Below, piece after piece: positions 51,786 through 61,807 of a stretch of 64,000 bases of DNA; the first letter of the stretch is position 1; each line of letters starts with the position of its first letter. The notes beneath the pieces are model-generated. The model did not search any database and was not told the DNA's origin. It saw only the letters and a list, made by a program, of their open reading frames with translations. This DNA comes from Buchnera aphidicola (Cinara strobi) (GTDB lineage: Bacteria > Pseudomonadota > Gammaproteobacteria > Enterobacterales > Enterobacteriaceae). The position numbers and the translations under genes were made by a program. The stretch lies in NCBI RefSeq assembly GCF_900560745.1, contig NZ_LR025085.1, positions 372,001 to 436,000 on the forward strand. The letters are read 5' to 3'.

Positions 51786-52634
51786 TTAATATTTTATAAC
51801 GCCATCATATACATGCATTGCTTCCCCCGACATATATAAAGTATTTTTTAAATCTCCATCCCAGGAAATTTTTAATTTTCCTTGTAATAATTTTACAGAA
51901 ACATCATTACATAACTCTTTATTTCTAATTCCTACCGATACGGCCGCACATGCGCCACTACCACACGCTTGAGTTTCACCGACATGTCTTTCATATACAC
52001 GTAATAAAACTTTATTACAAGAAATAATTTGCATAAAACTAACATTCACACCAACTGGAAATAAAAAATGCTGTGATAATTGTTTTCCTACTTCATATAC
52101 CGGAGCAGTATTAATATCATCTACTTTTATAACACAATGTGGATTTCCTAATGAAACAACACTGATAGAATAAGATTTGTTTTGAATAAATAAAGAATAA
52201 TGTAATTTCTCAGTATTTATTAAAAAGGGAATTTTTGAAGGGGAAAAAATAGGTACTCCCATATCTACTTTAAATATATTGTCTTTAATATATTCTAAAT
52301 ATAAACGTCTGTTTTGTGTACTAACACAAATTTTTTTATCATTAAATTTTTTTTTAATAAATAAATAATATGCTAAACATCTAGCCCCGTTGCCACACTG
52401 TTCAACTTCTTTACCATTTGCATTAAAAATTCTATAATGAAAATTAGTTTTTAAAAATTTAGATTTTTCAAGAATGAGTAGTTGATCAAAACCAATTCCT
52501 AGATATCTATTAGACCATCTTTGTATTAATTTTGAAGAAAAAAAAAAATTATTTTCAGTTGCATCTACTAGAATAAAATCATTTCCCAATCCATGCATTT
52601 TTGAAAAATAAACTATATTTTTTCTAGATAACAT
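51786..52634 (-). CDS. dapF: Diaminopimelate epimerase
   Basis: DapF converts LL- to meso-diaminopimelate for lysine and peptidoglycan. The catalytic cysteines are Cys80 in EQCGNGARC and Cys224 in TQACGSGAC. FSKMHGLGNDF, GFDQLL, FRIFN-type and GNPHCVI motifs are conserved. I start at the ATG at 52634, preceded by AAGGAA, giving 282 residues. E. coli begins eight codons later and has 274. It supports host lysine supply. Confidence 0.97.
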   Translation of the reverse strand: MLSRKNIVYFSKMHGLGNDFILVDATENNFFFSSKLIQRWSNRYLGIGFDQLLILEKSKFLKTNFHYRIFNANGKEVEQCGNGARCLAYYLFIKKKFNDKKICVSTQNRRLYLEYIKDNIFKVDMGVPIFSPSKIPFLINTEKLHYSLFIQNKSYSISVVSLGNPHCVIKVDDINTAPVYEVGKQLSQHFLFPVGVNVSFMQIISCNKVLLRVYERHVGETQACGSGACAAVSVGIRNKELCNDVSVKLLQGKLKISWDGDLKNTLYMSGEAMHVYDGVIKY

Positions 52635-53029
52635 CAAATTATTCCTTCAAAAAAGAATAAGTAATTCTTCGTATCATATATACGATTTATACTAATATAT
52701 AAAACTAATATTAATAATATATAAGAATAAATTTTAATGAAAAATTGTTTATTAATAACTAATTTATTAGACAATAGCGCTACAATATTAAAAATAAAAA
52801 ATATGAAAAAAAACACTTGTTTAATTTTTTTAAAAAACAAACTTTATTTTAAGTAATAAATTTAAATTATTATTTAAACATAATATTTAGAAATTAAAAT
52901 TTAAAATTATAAAATAAAAAAATATAAATATTTTATTTATTAAAAATTTCAATATATAAAAATATAAATATTAATTTTATTAAACTAATGATAATTATTA
53001 TAATTATAATTATAGAAATATAATTTTTA
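52635..53029. other. Spacer, dapF to tRNA-Pro (395 nt)
   Basis: A 68-codon hydrophobic frame (52634-52840, minus, TTG start) abuts dapF by a TGATG junction, where E. coli has the small lipoprotein gene lptM. It has no ATG, no clear ribosome site and no lipobox Cys, so I do not call it a gene. The rest is A/T with no feature. Confidence 0.5.
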
Positions 53030-53103
53030 TCGGCGAAAGAGGATTTGAACCTCTGACCCACTGGTCCCAAACCAGTTGCGCTACCAAGCTGCGCTATTCG
53101 CCG
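53030..53103 (-). tRNA. tRNA-Pro (anticodon UGG)
   Basis: The acceptor CGGCGAA pairs with TTCGCCG, the D arm is AGCGCAGCTTGGTAGCGC, and the anticodon loop TTTGGGA gives TGG at 34-36. It matches E. coli proM. CCA is not encoded. It is the last tRNA of the Arg-His-Pro cluster. Confidence 0.96.
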
Positions 53104-53175
53104 ATATTATCGTAATAAAAAATATATAAAATAAATAGAAATTATATTTATAATATATTTGTTAAATATAATTAT

Positions 53176-53195
53176 CCCCATAATATTATATGGGG
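53176..53195 (-). repeat. Hairpin overlapping the 3' end of tRNA-His
   Basis: On the minus strand CCCCATA, whose CCCCA is the last part of tRNA-His, pairs exactly with TATGGGG just downstream, around a 6-nt A/T loop. It could be a processing or attenuation element between tRNA-His and tRNA-Pro. Confidence 0.6.
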
Positions 53196-53267
53196 TGGTC
53201 AATGGGACTTGAACCCATGACCGCTGGAATCACAATCCAGAGCTCTACCAACTAAGCTATGACCACC
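53191..53267 (-). tRNA. tRNA-His (anticodon GUG), CCA apparently encoded
   Basis: The minus strand folds with the extra G-1 paired to C73, acceptor GTGGTCA with TGACCAC, anticodon loop TTGTGAT (GTG) and T loop GTTCAAGT. The sequence after C73 is CCA, unlike the other tRNAs in the window. It matches E. coli hisR. Confidence 0.97.
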
Positions 53268-53281
53268 AAAAAATTACAAAT

Positions 53282-53356
53282 TGCGTCCGACAGGATTTGA
53301 ACCTGACACCTTTACTTTCGGAAAGTAATGCTCTATCCATACTGAGCTACGGACGC
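53282..53356 (-). tRNA. tRNA-Arg (anticodon CCG)
   Basis: The acceptor GCGTCCG pairs with CGGACGC, the anticodon loop TTCCGAA gives CCG, and the T loop is GTTCAAAT. It matches E. coli argX. The order argX-hisR-proM on the minus strand equals the E. coli argX-hisR-leuT-proM operon with leuT missing. CCA is not encoded. Confidence 0.96.
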
Positions 53357-53777
53357 AAAAGCTATTTATATATTTTATATATAAAAAATAATATTTATTA
53401 TAGAATATATTTCTTATCTATTAAATATTATATAGTGAAAAGCAAGAAAAATCTAGTATTTTATATATATTTTAATCAATAAAAACAGAAATACATAGGA
53501 ATTAATTAAAATATTTAGTATTCAAAATAATTATTTAAAATTAAAAGTAAATTAAAATAACAGTGATAAAGAAAATACGGGAAATAATAATTATATCAGT
53601 TTAAATAAATATATACTTATTTAAAAAATTGTTATTTTAAATAAAATTTTTTTAATTAAAAATCTAATGATAAAATAGTTACTTAAATACATTTAAATTA
53701 TGTTATTTTATGATTTTAAAATAATGAAATTTCTATTTGATATAAATAATTTAAAATATATAAATAATTTTTAATTA
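53357..53777. other. Noncoding spacer, rho to tRNA-Arg (421 nt)
   Basis: A/T-rich DNA with no coding frame. The half nearest the tRNA carries a candidate promoter (53427-53455). I see no clear rho-proximal promoter or terminator. Confidence 0.55.
53427..53455 (-). promoter_or_regulatory. Candidate promoter for tRNA-Arg/His/Pro
   Basis: On the minus strand a weak -35 TAGATT (53450-53455) is spaced 17 nt from a perfect TATAAT (53427-53432), about 70 nt before tRNA-Arg. Only the -10 box is strong. Confidence 0.35.
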
Positions 53778-55040
53778 TTATTTAGATCTCTTCATCATAT
53801 CAAAAAATTCATTATTAGTTTTTGTCATGGAAAGTTTATTAATTAGAAATTCCATAGCATCGATTTCACTCATTGGATGAATAATTTTTCTTAAAATCCA
53901 CATCTTTTGTAATTCTTCAGGGATAGTCAATAATTCTTCTCTCCTTGTCCCTGAACGATTATAATCAATGGCAGGAAAAACACGTTTTTCTGCTATTTTT
54001 CTAGATAATGGGAGTTCCATATTACCAGTTCCTTTAAATTCTTCATAAATTACTTCATCCATTTTAGAACCAGTATCTATTAATGCAGTAGCAATAATAG
54101 TTAAACTACCTCCCTCTTTAACATTACGGGCTGCGCCAAAAAATCTTTTAGGTCGATGTAATGCATTTGCATCAACACCTCCTGTTAACACCTTCCCTGA
54201 AGCAGGGACAACCGTATTGTATGCTCGTGCTAATCTTGTAATAGAATCCAATAAAATAATTACATCTTTCTTATGTTCTACTAATCGCTTAGCTCTTTCA
54301 ATTACCATCTCTGCTACTTGAACATGTCTAGAAGCCGGTTCATCAAAAGTAGAGGCCACTACTTCACCTTTTACCAAACGCTGCATTTCAGTTACTTCTT
54401 CAGGGCGTTCGTCAATTAACAAAACCATCAAAACGCAATCTGGATGATTATGTGCAATACTTTGAGCTATATTCTGTAACAACATAGTTTTTCCGGCTTT
54501 AGGCGGGGCTACAATCAATCCTCTTTGTCCTCTTCCAATAGGAGATGCTAAATCTAAAACGCGGGCAGTTAAATCTTCTTTAGATCCATTACCTCGTTCC
54601 ATTTTTAATCTAGAATTTGCATGCAGTGGGGTTAAATTTTCAAATAAAATTTTACTACGTGCATTTTCAGGTTGATCATAGTTTACTTTATTTACTTTTA
54701 ATAAAGCAAAATATCTTTCTCCTTCTTTTGGAGGTCTAATCTTTCCAGAAATTGTATCTCCTGTTCTTAAATTAAAACGACGAATTTGACTAGGTGATAC
54801 ATAAATATCATCAGGTCCAGCTAAATATGAACTATCTGAAGATCTAAGAAAACCAAATCCATCTTGCAAAATTTCTAATACTCCATCTCCAAATATATCT
54901 TCTCCACTTTTTGAATGTTGTTTTAATATAGAAAATATAATGTCTTGTTTACGAATTCGCGCTAAATTTTCTAGACCAATTCCTTCACCTAAAATAATAA
55001 GTTTTGAAACTGATGTATTTTTTAATTCGGTAAGATTCAT
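53778..55040 (-). CDS. rho: Transcription termination factor Rho
   Basis: Rho is the hexameric RNA helicase that ends many transcripts. The N-domain ([15 protein letters not shown]) and cold-shock-like RNA-binding domain ([24 protein letters not shown]) are intact. Walker A APPKAGKT is near 180, Walker B is [16 protein letters not shown], and the Q and R loops lie in [21 protein letters not shown] (named by GGVDANAL). The 420 residues match E. coli (419). The 257-nt leader after trxA carries unusual palindromes. Confidence 0.98.
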   Translation of the reverse strand: MNLTELKNTSVSKLIILGEGIGLENLARIRKQDIIFSILKQHSKSGEDIFGDGVLEILQDGFGFLRSSDSSYLAGPDDIYVSPSQIRRFNLRTGDTISGKIRPPKEGERYFALLKVNKVNYDQPENARSKILFENLTPLHANSRLKMERGNGSKEDLTARVLDLASPIGRGQRGLIVAPPKAGKTMLLQNIAQSIAHNHPDCVLMVLLIDERPEEVTEMQRLVKGEVVASTFDEPASRHVQVAEMVIERAKRLVEHKKDVIILLDSITRLARAYNTVVPASGKVLTGGVDANALHRPKRFFGAARNVKEGGSLTIIATALIDTGSKMDEVIYEEFKGTGNMELPLSRKIAEKRVFPAIDYNRSGTRREELLTIPEELQKMWILRKIIHPMSEIDAMEFLINKLSMTKTNNEFFDMMKRSK

Positions 55041-55180
55041 AATAGTGAATTTCTTAAGCTATTTAGAAAAAATGTTTATGTAAAACATGTATGCATATAA
55101 ACATATGAAAAACTATAATGATATTTATTAAAAATATTAAATATACAGTTAATATAAAAAGTATATTGAAGTAAATATAT

Positions 55181-55210
55181 AATTATTTTTATTTATAAAT
55201 AAAAATAATT
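55181..55210. repeat. Perfect 30-nt palindrome in the rho leader
   Basis: The 15-nt arm beginning AATTATTTTT is followed directly by its exact reverse complement. It is all A/T and overlaps the next palindrome by 10 nt. Confidence 0.75.
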
Positions 55211-55234
55211 TTATTTATAAATAAAATTATTTTT
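55201..55234. repeat. Perfect 34-nt palindrome in the rho leader
   Basis: The 17-nt arm beginning AAAAATAATT is followed directly by its reverse complement. It shares 55201-55210 with the 30-nt palindrome, so in RNA the two folds exclude each other. A third stem, TTCTATCAT with ATGATAGAA (55233-55257, 7-nt loop), lies upstream in the rho direction and could also serve as the trxA end structure. Confidence 0.75.
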
Positions 55235-55297
55235 CTATCATACTTGTAATGATAGAATAAAAAATCGATATTTATGTTAATAAATAAAATTTTTAAC

Positions 55298-55633
55298 TTA
55301 ACCAATTATCTTGTCATCTAAAAATTTTTTTAATTCTATCTTTGATATTACTCCTATTTTTGTTCCAATTATTTTATTTTTATTAAATAATAATAAAGTT
55401 GGGATACCTCGAATAGAATATTTCATAGGTATTTTTTTATTCATATCAATATTCATTTTTCCAACAAGAATTTTTTTAAAATACTCATTAGCAATCTCTT
55501 CTAATACAGGCGATAAAACTTTACACGGGCCACACCAATCAGCCCAAAAATCTACTAGTACATATTTTTTTTCAGAAAAAATTTTATTTTCAAAATTTTG
55601 ATCAGTTAATTCGATAATTTTAGTAATTTTCAT
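55298..55633 (-). CDS. trxA: Thioredoxin 1
   Basis: Thioredoxin reduces protein disulfides and feeds ribonucleotide reductase. The active site WCGPC is at residues 33-37 in FWADWCGPCKVL. The cis-Pro lies in RGIPTLLLF. The 111 residues match E. coli (109). It precedes rho, as in E. coli (trxA-rhoL-rho). Confidence 0.98.
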   Translation of the reverse strand: MKITKIIELTDQNFENKIFSEKKYVLVDFWADWCGPCKVLSPVLEEIANEYFKKILVGKMNIDMNKKIPMKYSIRGIPTLLLFNKNKIIGTKIGVISKIELKKFLDDKIIG

Positions 55634-55782
55634 AAACGCCTTAAGTTATATTTTTTAATAAAAATTTTTAATTATTTAATAAAATCAATAAAGGTTTTAT
55701 TAATACATTTAAAAATATATAAATTATGAAAAAAAAGAAAAATATTAAAAAATATTATTTTAATTTTAATTAATTAAAATTT

Positions 55783-57717
55783 TTATATCCAATATAATTC
55801 TTCTTTAGGTAATTCAAATAAAAATCGACTTGGTTGCAAATTAATTAACGCTCCAAACTTTTTCTTAGTTTTACAAAAACTAAGAAAAAGTTGTTTTTTA
55901 GCTCTAGTAATACCAACATACATTAAACGACGTTCTTCTTTTACATTTTTATCAATAATACTTTTTTGATGAGGTAAAGTTCCCTCTTCTAATCCAATAA
56001 TACATACTACTGAAAACTCTAACCCTTTAGATGCATGTATTGTCATTAATTGTAACTTATTAGATTTATCTTTAACATTATCTCTAAAAGAATCATTTAA
56101 TTCACCACAAGTAAATCGTATTAATATATCTTCTAAACAAATAGGTGAATTTAAATGATCACCAGAAAGAGTTTTTTGTAACCAATCAGAAAAAAATATT
56201 ACTTCTTGTATTTTTCGATTTATCATATTTAAATCTTTATCATTCTGTTTAATCCATTGAAAATAATTAATATCTTGAATCACTTGTTTTAAAATTATTT
56301 TTGGATTATCAATTAATAATGATGATAATTTTATTATCCATAAAGTAAAGTTGTTTAAATATAGTGTAGTATTTTTTTTTAACTGTAATTGCATTTTTTT
56401 ATTTAAACTTGCTTCAAATAAACTAATTTTCTGAATTTTAGCAAATAATTTTAATTTAGATAATGTAACTAGTCCGATTCTTCTATTTGGAGTATTTATG
56501 ATACGTAAAAAAGCTAAATCATCATTTTGATTAACAATAAGTCTTAAGTATGCCAGTAAATTTTTAATTTCCGATAAATTAAAAAAAGAAAATCCAGAAT
56601 GAATACAATATGGAATATTTTGAAAAATTAATTCAGACTCTACTATTTTAGCTTGAGAATTACTCCGATATAAAATAGCGTAATCATGATATCTTAAATT
56701 ATTATTATTTTTATGTGTACAAATATATTTAATAATTTTCTGAGCTTCATTTACTTCATTAACACACATAGATGCATAAATTCTATTACCATAATCTAAT
56801 TGTGAAAATAATTTTTTATTAAAAACATTAGAATTGTTTGAAATTAAAATATTAGCTGCGTTTAATATACAACCAGAAGATCGATAATTTTGTTCCATTT
56901 TAAGAATATTTAAATGAGGAAAATCATCTTTTAATAAATAAAAAATGTCAGGTTGAGCCCCCCTCCATGAGTAAATCGACTGATCATCGTCTCCTACTAC
57001 AGTAAAATTTGAATTATGGCCACATAATAGTTTAATTAATTTATATTGACTCATATTAATATCTTGATATTCATCAACTAATAAATATTGAACTTTTTCC
57101 TGCCATCGTAATCGAGCATCAATATTATTTTTTAGTAAAATCGTTGGAAGAAAAATTAAATCATTAAAATCTAAAATATTATGCCTTTTTAAAAAATTAT
57201 CATACTGTTCATAAAAAAAAATACATTTTTTTTCTAATGGATTTATTGCAAATTTCCTAGCTATACTAGGATTAAGTAGTTTATTTTTCCAATAGGAAAT
57301 TTGATGCAGTAATTGTTTTAAAAAAAACAAATTACTGTCATTCTTACTCGTATATATTATATTTTTTAATAAATTTAACTGATCATATTCATCAAATAAT
57401 GTAAAATTTGATTTTAAACCTAAAATTTTATATTCATTGCGAATAATTTTTAAACCTAACGAATGAAATGTAGATACTAAAATATCTTGGATTTGTTTAA
57501 CAGTTAATATTTTCAATAAACGCGACTCAATCTCTTTAGCAGCTCTATTGGTAAATGTAACTACAATAATTTTTTTAGGATCATATTGATATATTTGAAT
57601 TAAAGTAATTAATTTATTAATTATAACACTAGTTTTTCCTGAACCTGCTCCAGCTAAAATTAAACAAGGATCGTTAATAATATGAATAGCTTTTTTTTGA
57701 ATTTCATTTAATATCAT
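55783..57717 (-). CDS. rep: ATP-dependent DNA helicase Rep
   Basis: Rep is an SF1 3'-5' helicase that clears proteins ahead of the replisome. It could also be UvrD, but length, start and position next to trxA-rho fit Rep. Walker A AGAGSGKT is at 19-26, then VTFTNRAAKEI, Walker B LLVDEYQDIN, VGDDDQSIYSWRGA, QNYRSS, and the C-terminal TIHASKGLEF and VGITRAKKQL motifs. The 644 residues are shorter than E. coli (673). The missing part is the C-terminal tail that docks on DnaB. Confidence 0.95.
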   Translation of the reverse strand: MILNEIQKKAIHIINDPCLILAGAGSGKTSVIINKLITLIQIYQYDPKKIIVVTFTNRAAKEIESRLLKILTVKQIQDILVSTFHSLGLKIIRNEYKILGLKSNFTLFDEYDQLNLLKNIIYTSKNDSNLFFLKQLLHQISYWKNKLLNPSIARKFAINPLEKKCIFFYEQYDNFLKRHNILDFNDLIFLPTILLKNNIDARLRWQEKVQYLLVDEYQDINMSQYKLIKLLCGHNSNFTVVGDDDQSIYSWRGAQPDIFYLLKDDFPHLNILKMEQNYRSSGCILNAANILISNNSNVFNKKLFSQLDYGNRIYASMCVNEVNEAQKIIKYICTHKNNNNLRYHDYAILYRSNSQAKIVESELIFQNIPYCIHSGFSFFNLSEIKNLLAYLRLIVNQNDDLAFLRIINTPNRRIGLVTLSKLKLFAKIQKISLFEASLNKKMQLQLKKNTTLYLNNFTLWIIKLSSLLIDNPKIILKQVIQDINYFQWIKQNDKDLNMINRKIQEVIFFSDWLQKTLSGDHLNSPICLEDILIRFTCGELNDSFRDNVKDKSNKLQLMTIHASKGLEFSVVCIIGLEEGTLPHQKSIIDKNVKEERRLMYVGITRAKKQLFLSFCKTKKKFGALINLQPSRFLFELPKEELYWI

Positions 57718-57810
57718 AAATATAACATTATAAAAATAATCTTGAGAATTTATTCATCATAAAAAAATAACTTAATCAATAAATTATATGAACTGTTTTC
57801 AATGATTTTA

Positions 57811-59280
57811 TTATGCATTACATCTAGCATGTTTCATGTACAGACGTAATTTTTCTCCAATTCTTTCAATTTTATGTTGATAAGTTAAAGTATTTATTTC
57901 TAACAATTTAGAATTACTTATATTTTTCTCTGAAATGGATTCCCCTAAATCCTCACAATTTATAGAAGTTAAAAATTTATTTAAAATAGGGAGAGCTCGC
58001 TCTGAAAATAAATAACTTCCATATTCAGCTGTATCTGAAATAACCAAATTCATTTCATATAATCTTTTTCTAGAAATAGTATTTGTAATCAATGGTAATT
58101 CATGCAAAGATTCATAATATGCTGATTCTGGAGTAATCCCCGTCTCAATCATAGTTTCAAAAGATAATTCAACACCAGCTTTTAACATTGCTACCATTAA
58201 CGTACACTTTTCAAAATATTCATAATTTTCTATATTTCGATTAGTATACAAGCAAGCATTTTCAAATTTTGTTTTTTTTAAATCATTTCTCCATATATTT
58301 AATTGATAATCTTTATTTTTCCAATCACTCATCATTTTTTTAGAAAAAACTCCAGAAATAATATCATCCATATGCAAAGAAAATAATGGTTTCAATAAAT
58401 TTTTTAATTTTAATGATAATTCATAAGCTCTAACTTTTGCAGAACTAGATAAACGAGCTAATAAAAGTGTTATCCCGCCTTCTTTCATACATTCAGCTAG
58501 TTTTTCCCATCCAAATTGTAAAATTGTTGCAGAATAATCTGAACTGTATCCCTTCTCTATTAAATGGTTATAACATGCTAACGAACAGGCTTGTAGCATC
58601 CCACATAAAATGGTTTGTTCTCCCATCAAATCAGATTTTACTTCAGCAACAAAAGAAGATCTTAAAATTCCAGCTTTATGTGAACCTAAACCAAAAGCCC
58701 ATGCTTTAGCAATATCTAATCCTTTAGAATAAGGATCATTCTTTTTATGTACAGCAATTAAAGCAGGGACACCAAAACCTATTAAAAATTCTTTTCGAAC
58801 TTCTGTCCCGGGACATTTTGGAGCAACCATAATAACAGTAATATCAGGACGAATACATTCACCTTCTTCAACAATATTAAATCCATGAGAATAACCTAAA
58901 ACAGATCCATGCTTCATCAAAATTTGTAATTTTTTAACTACATTTGAGTGTTGTTTATCAGGAGTTAAATTAATTACTAAATCAGCATTAGGAATTAATT
59001 TTTCATATGTATCTACAAAAAATTTTTCTTTAATAGCATTAGACCATGAAATAGATTTATTTTTTATTGAATCTTCTCGAAGAGCAAAAGAAACTTGATA
59101 TCCTGAATCTCGTAAATTTAAACCTTGATTTAATCCTTGTGCCCCACACCCAACTATAACAATATTTTTTTTTTTCAAAAATTTATAACATTTAGAAAAT
59201 TCATTTTTTTTCATTAAAGATCCAGTTTTTAATTCGATTAACTTTTCTCTAAATGAAAGAGAATTAAAAAAATTTGACAT
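57811..59280 (-). CDS. ilvC: Ketol-acid reductoisomerase
   Basis: IlvC rearranges and reduces acetolactate or acetohydroxybutyrate with NADPH, step two of valine and isoleucine synthesis. The 489 residues are the long class II form (E. coli 491). The NADPH turn is [10 protein letters not shown] near 44-53. [13 protein letters not shown] and the metal/active-site region [13 protein letters not shown] and [10 protein letters not shown] are conserved. It is 107 nt after ilvD, so the two steps are adjacent here, unlike in E. coli. Confidence 0.98.
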   Translation of the reverse strand: MSNFFNSLSFREKLIELKTGSLMKKNEFSKCYKFLKKKNIVIVGCGAQGLNQGLNLRDSGYQVSFALREDSIKNKSISWSNAIKEKFFVDTYEKLIPNADLVINLTPDKQHSNVVKKLQILMKHGSVLGYSHGFNIVEEGECIRPDITVIMVAPKCPGTEVRKEFLIGFGVPALIAVHKKNDPYSKGLDIAKAWAFGLGSHKAGILRSSFVAEVKSDLMGEQTILCGMLQACSLACYNHLIEKGYSSDYSATILQFGWEKLAECMKEGGITLLLARLSSSAKVRAYELSLKLKNLLKPLFSLHMDDIISGVFSKKMMSDWKNKDYQLNIWRNDLKKTKFENACLYTNRNIENYEYFEKCTLMVAMLKAGVELSFETMIETGITPESAYYESLHELPLITNTISRKRLYEMNLVISDTAEYGSYLFSERALPILNKFLTSINCEDLGESISEKNISNSKLLEINTLTYQHKIERIGEKLRLYMKHARCNA

Positions 59281-59387
59281 TTATTCTTTATCCTTTGTTA
59301 ATTGTTTTAAAAACAATAAATTAATTCATATACATTTTATTTTTATAAAATTTAGTAAAAATATTGTATTCAAAAATTAATTAATTA

Positions 59388-61235
59388 CTAATAAATTTTA
59401 CTAATATCTCGAATAGCCCCAGTATCTGCACTAGTAGCTAATAAACTATATATCTTTAATGAATCAGAAATAACCCTAAAACGTCTTTTTGGTGTATATG
59501 CTTTTTTACCTCTTTTTTCTTCTATTTTTTTTCTATATTCTAGTTCCTTAGAAGAAACATCTAAACTTAGAATTCGTTTAGGAATATTAATACTAATTAT
59601 ATCCCCATCATAAACTAAAGCAATAAGTCCTTGACTAGCAGCTTCAGGAGAAATATGACCAACAGAAACTCCAGATGTACCCCCGGAAAATCTTCCATCA
59701 GTTACCAAAGCACATTTTTTATCTAATCCAACAGATTTTAAATATGTAGTAGGATATAACATTTCTTGCATTCCTGGTCCACCACGTGGTCCTTCATACC
59801 TAATAACAATTACATCTCCAGATTTTACCTGATTATTTAATATAGCTTCTACAGCATCATCTTGACTTTCATATACTTTAGCCGGTCCAGAAAAAATCAT
59901 GTTTTCTTTATCAATAGCAGCTGTTTTAACTATACTTCCGTTAATAGCTAAATTACCTTTTAAAACAGCTAACCCTCCATCTTGATTATAAGCATATTTC
60001 TTGGAGCGAATACATCCACTTTTACGATTAGTATCTAATTTAGACCATCTAAATGATTGTGAAAATGGAATAATAGTTTTAATTCCACCCGGACCTGCAG
60101 AAAAAAAAGAAAAATTTCTAATGTTATTATTGTTAATAATATTATATTTATTAATGGTATCTAATAATGTCAATCCTAATATATTACGAGCTGAAGTATA
60201 TAACAAATTCATTTTATTTAATTCAAATAAAATTCCAAAAATTCCCCCAGAACGATGCAAATCCTCTACATGATACTCAGAAGTACTTGGAGATAATTTG
60301 CATAAATGTGGAACTTTTCTAGATAAATAATCAATATCTTTCATTGTAAAATTTATTTGAGCTTCATGAGCCATAGCTAATAAATGTAAGATAGTATTAG
60401 TGGATCCCCCCATAGCGATATCTAAAATCATAGCATTTTTTAAAGTATGACGCGTTACTATATTTCGTGGTAATACGTTAGTGTTATTATTTAAATAATA
60501 ATCTTTAGTATTTTTAACAATTATCTTTGCAGCATTTAAAAATAACCTCTTTCGATCACTATGTGTAGCTAAAAGCGTTCCATTTCCCGGTAATGATAAA
60601 CCAATAGCTTCAGTTAAACAATTCATGGAATTAGCTGTAAACATCCCAGAACAAGAACCGCAAGTGGGGCAAGAGGAGTTTTCAATTTCTGATAACAACT
60701 GATCTGAAGTATTTTTATTTGCTCCATGGGAAATAGCATCAACTAAGTCAATTTTTATAAGTTTATTATTTAATTTTATTTTTCCTGCTTCCATTGGCCC
60801 ACCTGAAACAAATACAGAAGGGATATTTAATCTTAACGCAGCTAATAACATTCCTGGAGTAATTTTATCACAATTAGAAATACAAACCATTGCATCAACA
60901 CAATGTGCATTAATCATGTATTCAATAGAATCTGCAATTAATTCTCTTGATGGAAGAGAATAAAGCATTCCAGAATGGCCCATTGCTATCCCGTCATCTA
61001 TAGCAATAGTATTAAACTCTTTAGAAATTCCTCCATATTTTTCTATTTCTAAAGACACTAATTTTCCTAATTTTCGTAAATGTATATGACCTGGTACAAA
61101 TTCAGTAAACGAGTTAACAACTGCAATAATCGGTTTTCCAAAATCTTGATCGCGAACGCCTGTTGCTCTCCATAGTGCTCTTGCACCAGCCATATTCTTC
61201 CCATTAATTGTTGTAGATGAGCGATATATAGGCAT
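59388..61235 (-). CDS. ilvD: Dihydroxy-acid dehydratase
   Basis: IlvD makes the 2-keto acids of valine and isoleucine and carries a 4Fe-4S cluster. The ATG at 61235 ([14 protein letters not shown]) has AAGGAAG upstream and gives 615 residues, as in E. coli (616). The cluster cysteines lie in [10 protein letters not shown] and [36 protein letters not shown] and [10 protein letters not shown] are conserved. The enzyme depends on the isc genes at the window end. Confidence 0.98.
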   Translation of the reverse strand: MPIYRSSTTINGKNMAGARALWRATGVRDQDFGKPIIAVVNSFTEFVPGHIHLRKLGKLVSLEIEKYGGISKEFNTIAIDDGIAMGHSGMLYSLPSRELIADSIEYMINAHCVDAMVCISNCDKITPGMLLAALRLNIPSVFVSGGPMEAGKIKLNNKLIKIDLVDAISHGANKNTSDQLLSEIENSSCPTCGSCSGMFTANSMNCLTEAIGLSLPGNGTLLATHSDRKRLFLNAAKIIVKNTKDYYLNNNTNVLPRNIVTRHTLKNAMILDIAMGGSTNTILHLLAMAHEAQINFTMKDIDYLSRKVPHLCKLSPSTSEYHVEDLHRSGGIFGILFELNKMNLLYTSARNILGLTLLDTINKYNIINNNNIRNFSFFSAGPGGIKTIIPFSQSFRWSKLDTNRKSGCIRSKKYAYNQDGGLAVLKGNLAINGSIVKTAAIDKENMIFSGPAKVYESQDDAVEAILNNQVKSGDVIVIRYEGPRGGPGMQEMLYPTTYLKSVGLDKKCALVTDGRFSGGTSGVSVGHISPEAASQGLIALVYDGDIISINIPKRILSLDVSSKELEYRKKIEEKRGKKAYTPKRRFRVISDSLKIYSLLATSADTGAIRDISKIY

Positions 61236-61391
61236 ACAAGTCACTTCCTTCAATGTAATTTAAAAATATAATTTTTATTATTAATTTAGATATTTTAAAA
61301 AATATATTTTAATACAAAATAAGTGTTTTTAATATAATAAAAAATTTAAATTTTTATTAATATCTGATAGGTAAAAATTGATAAGATATAT

Positions 61392-61413
61392 AAAAAGTTT
61401 TTTAAAACTTTTT
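61392..61413 (-). terminator. Terminator-like hairpin after tRNA-Trp
   Basis: AAAAAGTTTT and AAAACTTTTT form a 10-bp stem around two bases, and the last arm itself supplies the T run. It lies 59 nt after tRNA-Trp on the minus strand, before ilvD. Confidence 0.5.
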
Positions 61414-61471
61414 AAATATTAAAATATATGACTGAAAGTTATAAACGTAATATTTAAAATAATAAAATTTC

Positions 61472-61545
61472 CAGGGGTGGAGGGAATTGAACCCACAACT
61501 TTCGGTTTTGGAGACCGATGCTCTACCATATTGAACTACACCCCT
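61472..61545 (-). tRNA. tRNA-Trp (anticodon CCA)
   Basis: The acceptor AGGGGTG pairs with CACCCCT, the anticodon loop CTCCAAA gives CCA, and the T loop is GTTCAATT. The D arm AGTTCAATATGGTAGAGC matches E. coli trpT. Discriminator G. The 3' CCA is not encoded. Confidence 0.97.
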
Positions 61546-61600
61546 AATAAATTAAACTAATCTCAATATTTAATAAAATAAAAATATTCTATTTATAATT

Positions 61601-61629
61601 ATTATACATCAGGAATTAAAAAAATTCAA
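61601..61629 (-). promoter_or_regulatory. Promoter for tRNA-Trp
   Basis: On the minus strand TTGAAT (61624-61629) is followed after 17 nt by a perfect TATAAT (61601-61606), about 55 nt before tRNA-Trp. Confidence 0.7.
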
Positions 61630-61718
61630 CTAAACAAGATATCTTAAAAATGAATAAAAATATATAATAAAATAGTTAACTGATATTACATAATATATAT
61701 CACATAATTTTTATTTTA

Positions 61719-61747
61719 TTTACACAGACAGTAAAATAAAATATATA
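61719..61747 (+). promoter_or_regulatory. Candidate promoter for iscS
   Basis: TTTACA (61719-61724) is spaced 17 nt from TATATA (61742-61747), which overlaps TATAAT two bases later. It lies about 60 nt before iscS. The repressor gene iscR is not upstream, so the unit is probably constitutive. Confidence 0.45.
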
Positions 61748-61807
61748 ATAACCCTAAAATAGGATATTAAAAAATTTAATTGTTAATTATCAGCTAATAT
61801 AAGGATC

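Noticed and set aside
52634-52840. 68-codon hydrophobic frame upstream of dapF
   Set aside because: TTG start, no ribosome site, no lipobox. Too weak to annotate as a gene, so kept only as a finding.
53297-53482. 61-codon plus-strand frame
   Set aside because: Begins inside tRNA-Arg on the opposite strand and runs into A/T repeats.
58467-60273. Plus-strand frames inside ilvC and ilvD
   Set aside because: Antisense shadows. The sense genes are conserved end to end.
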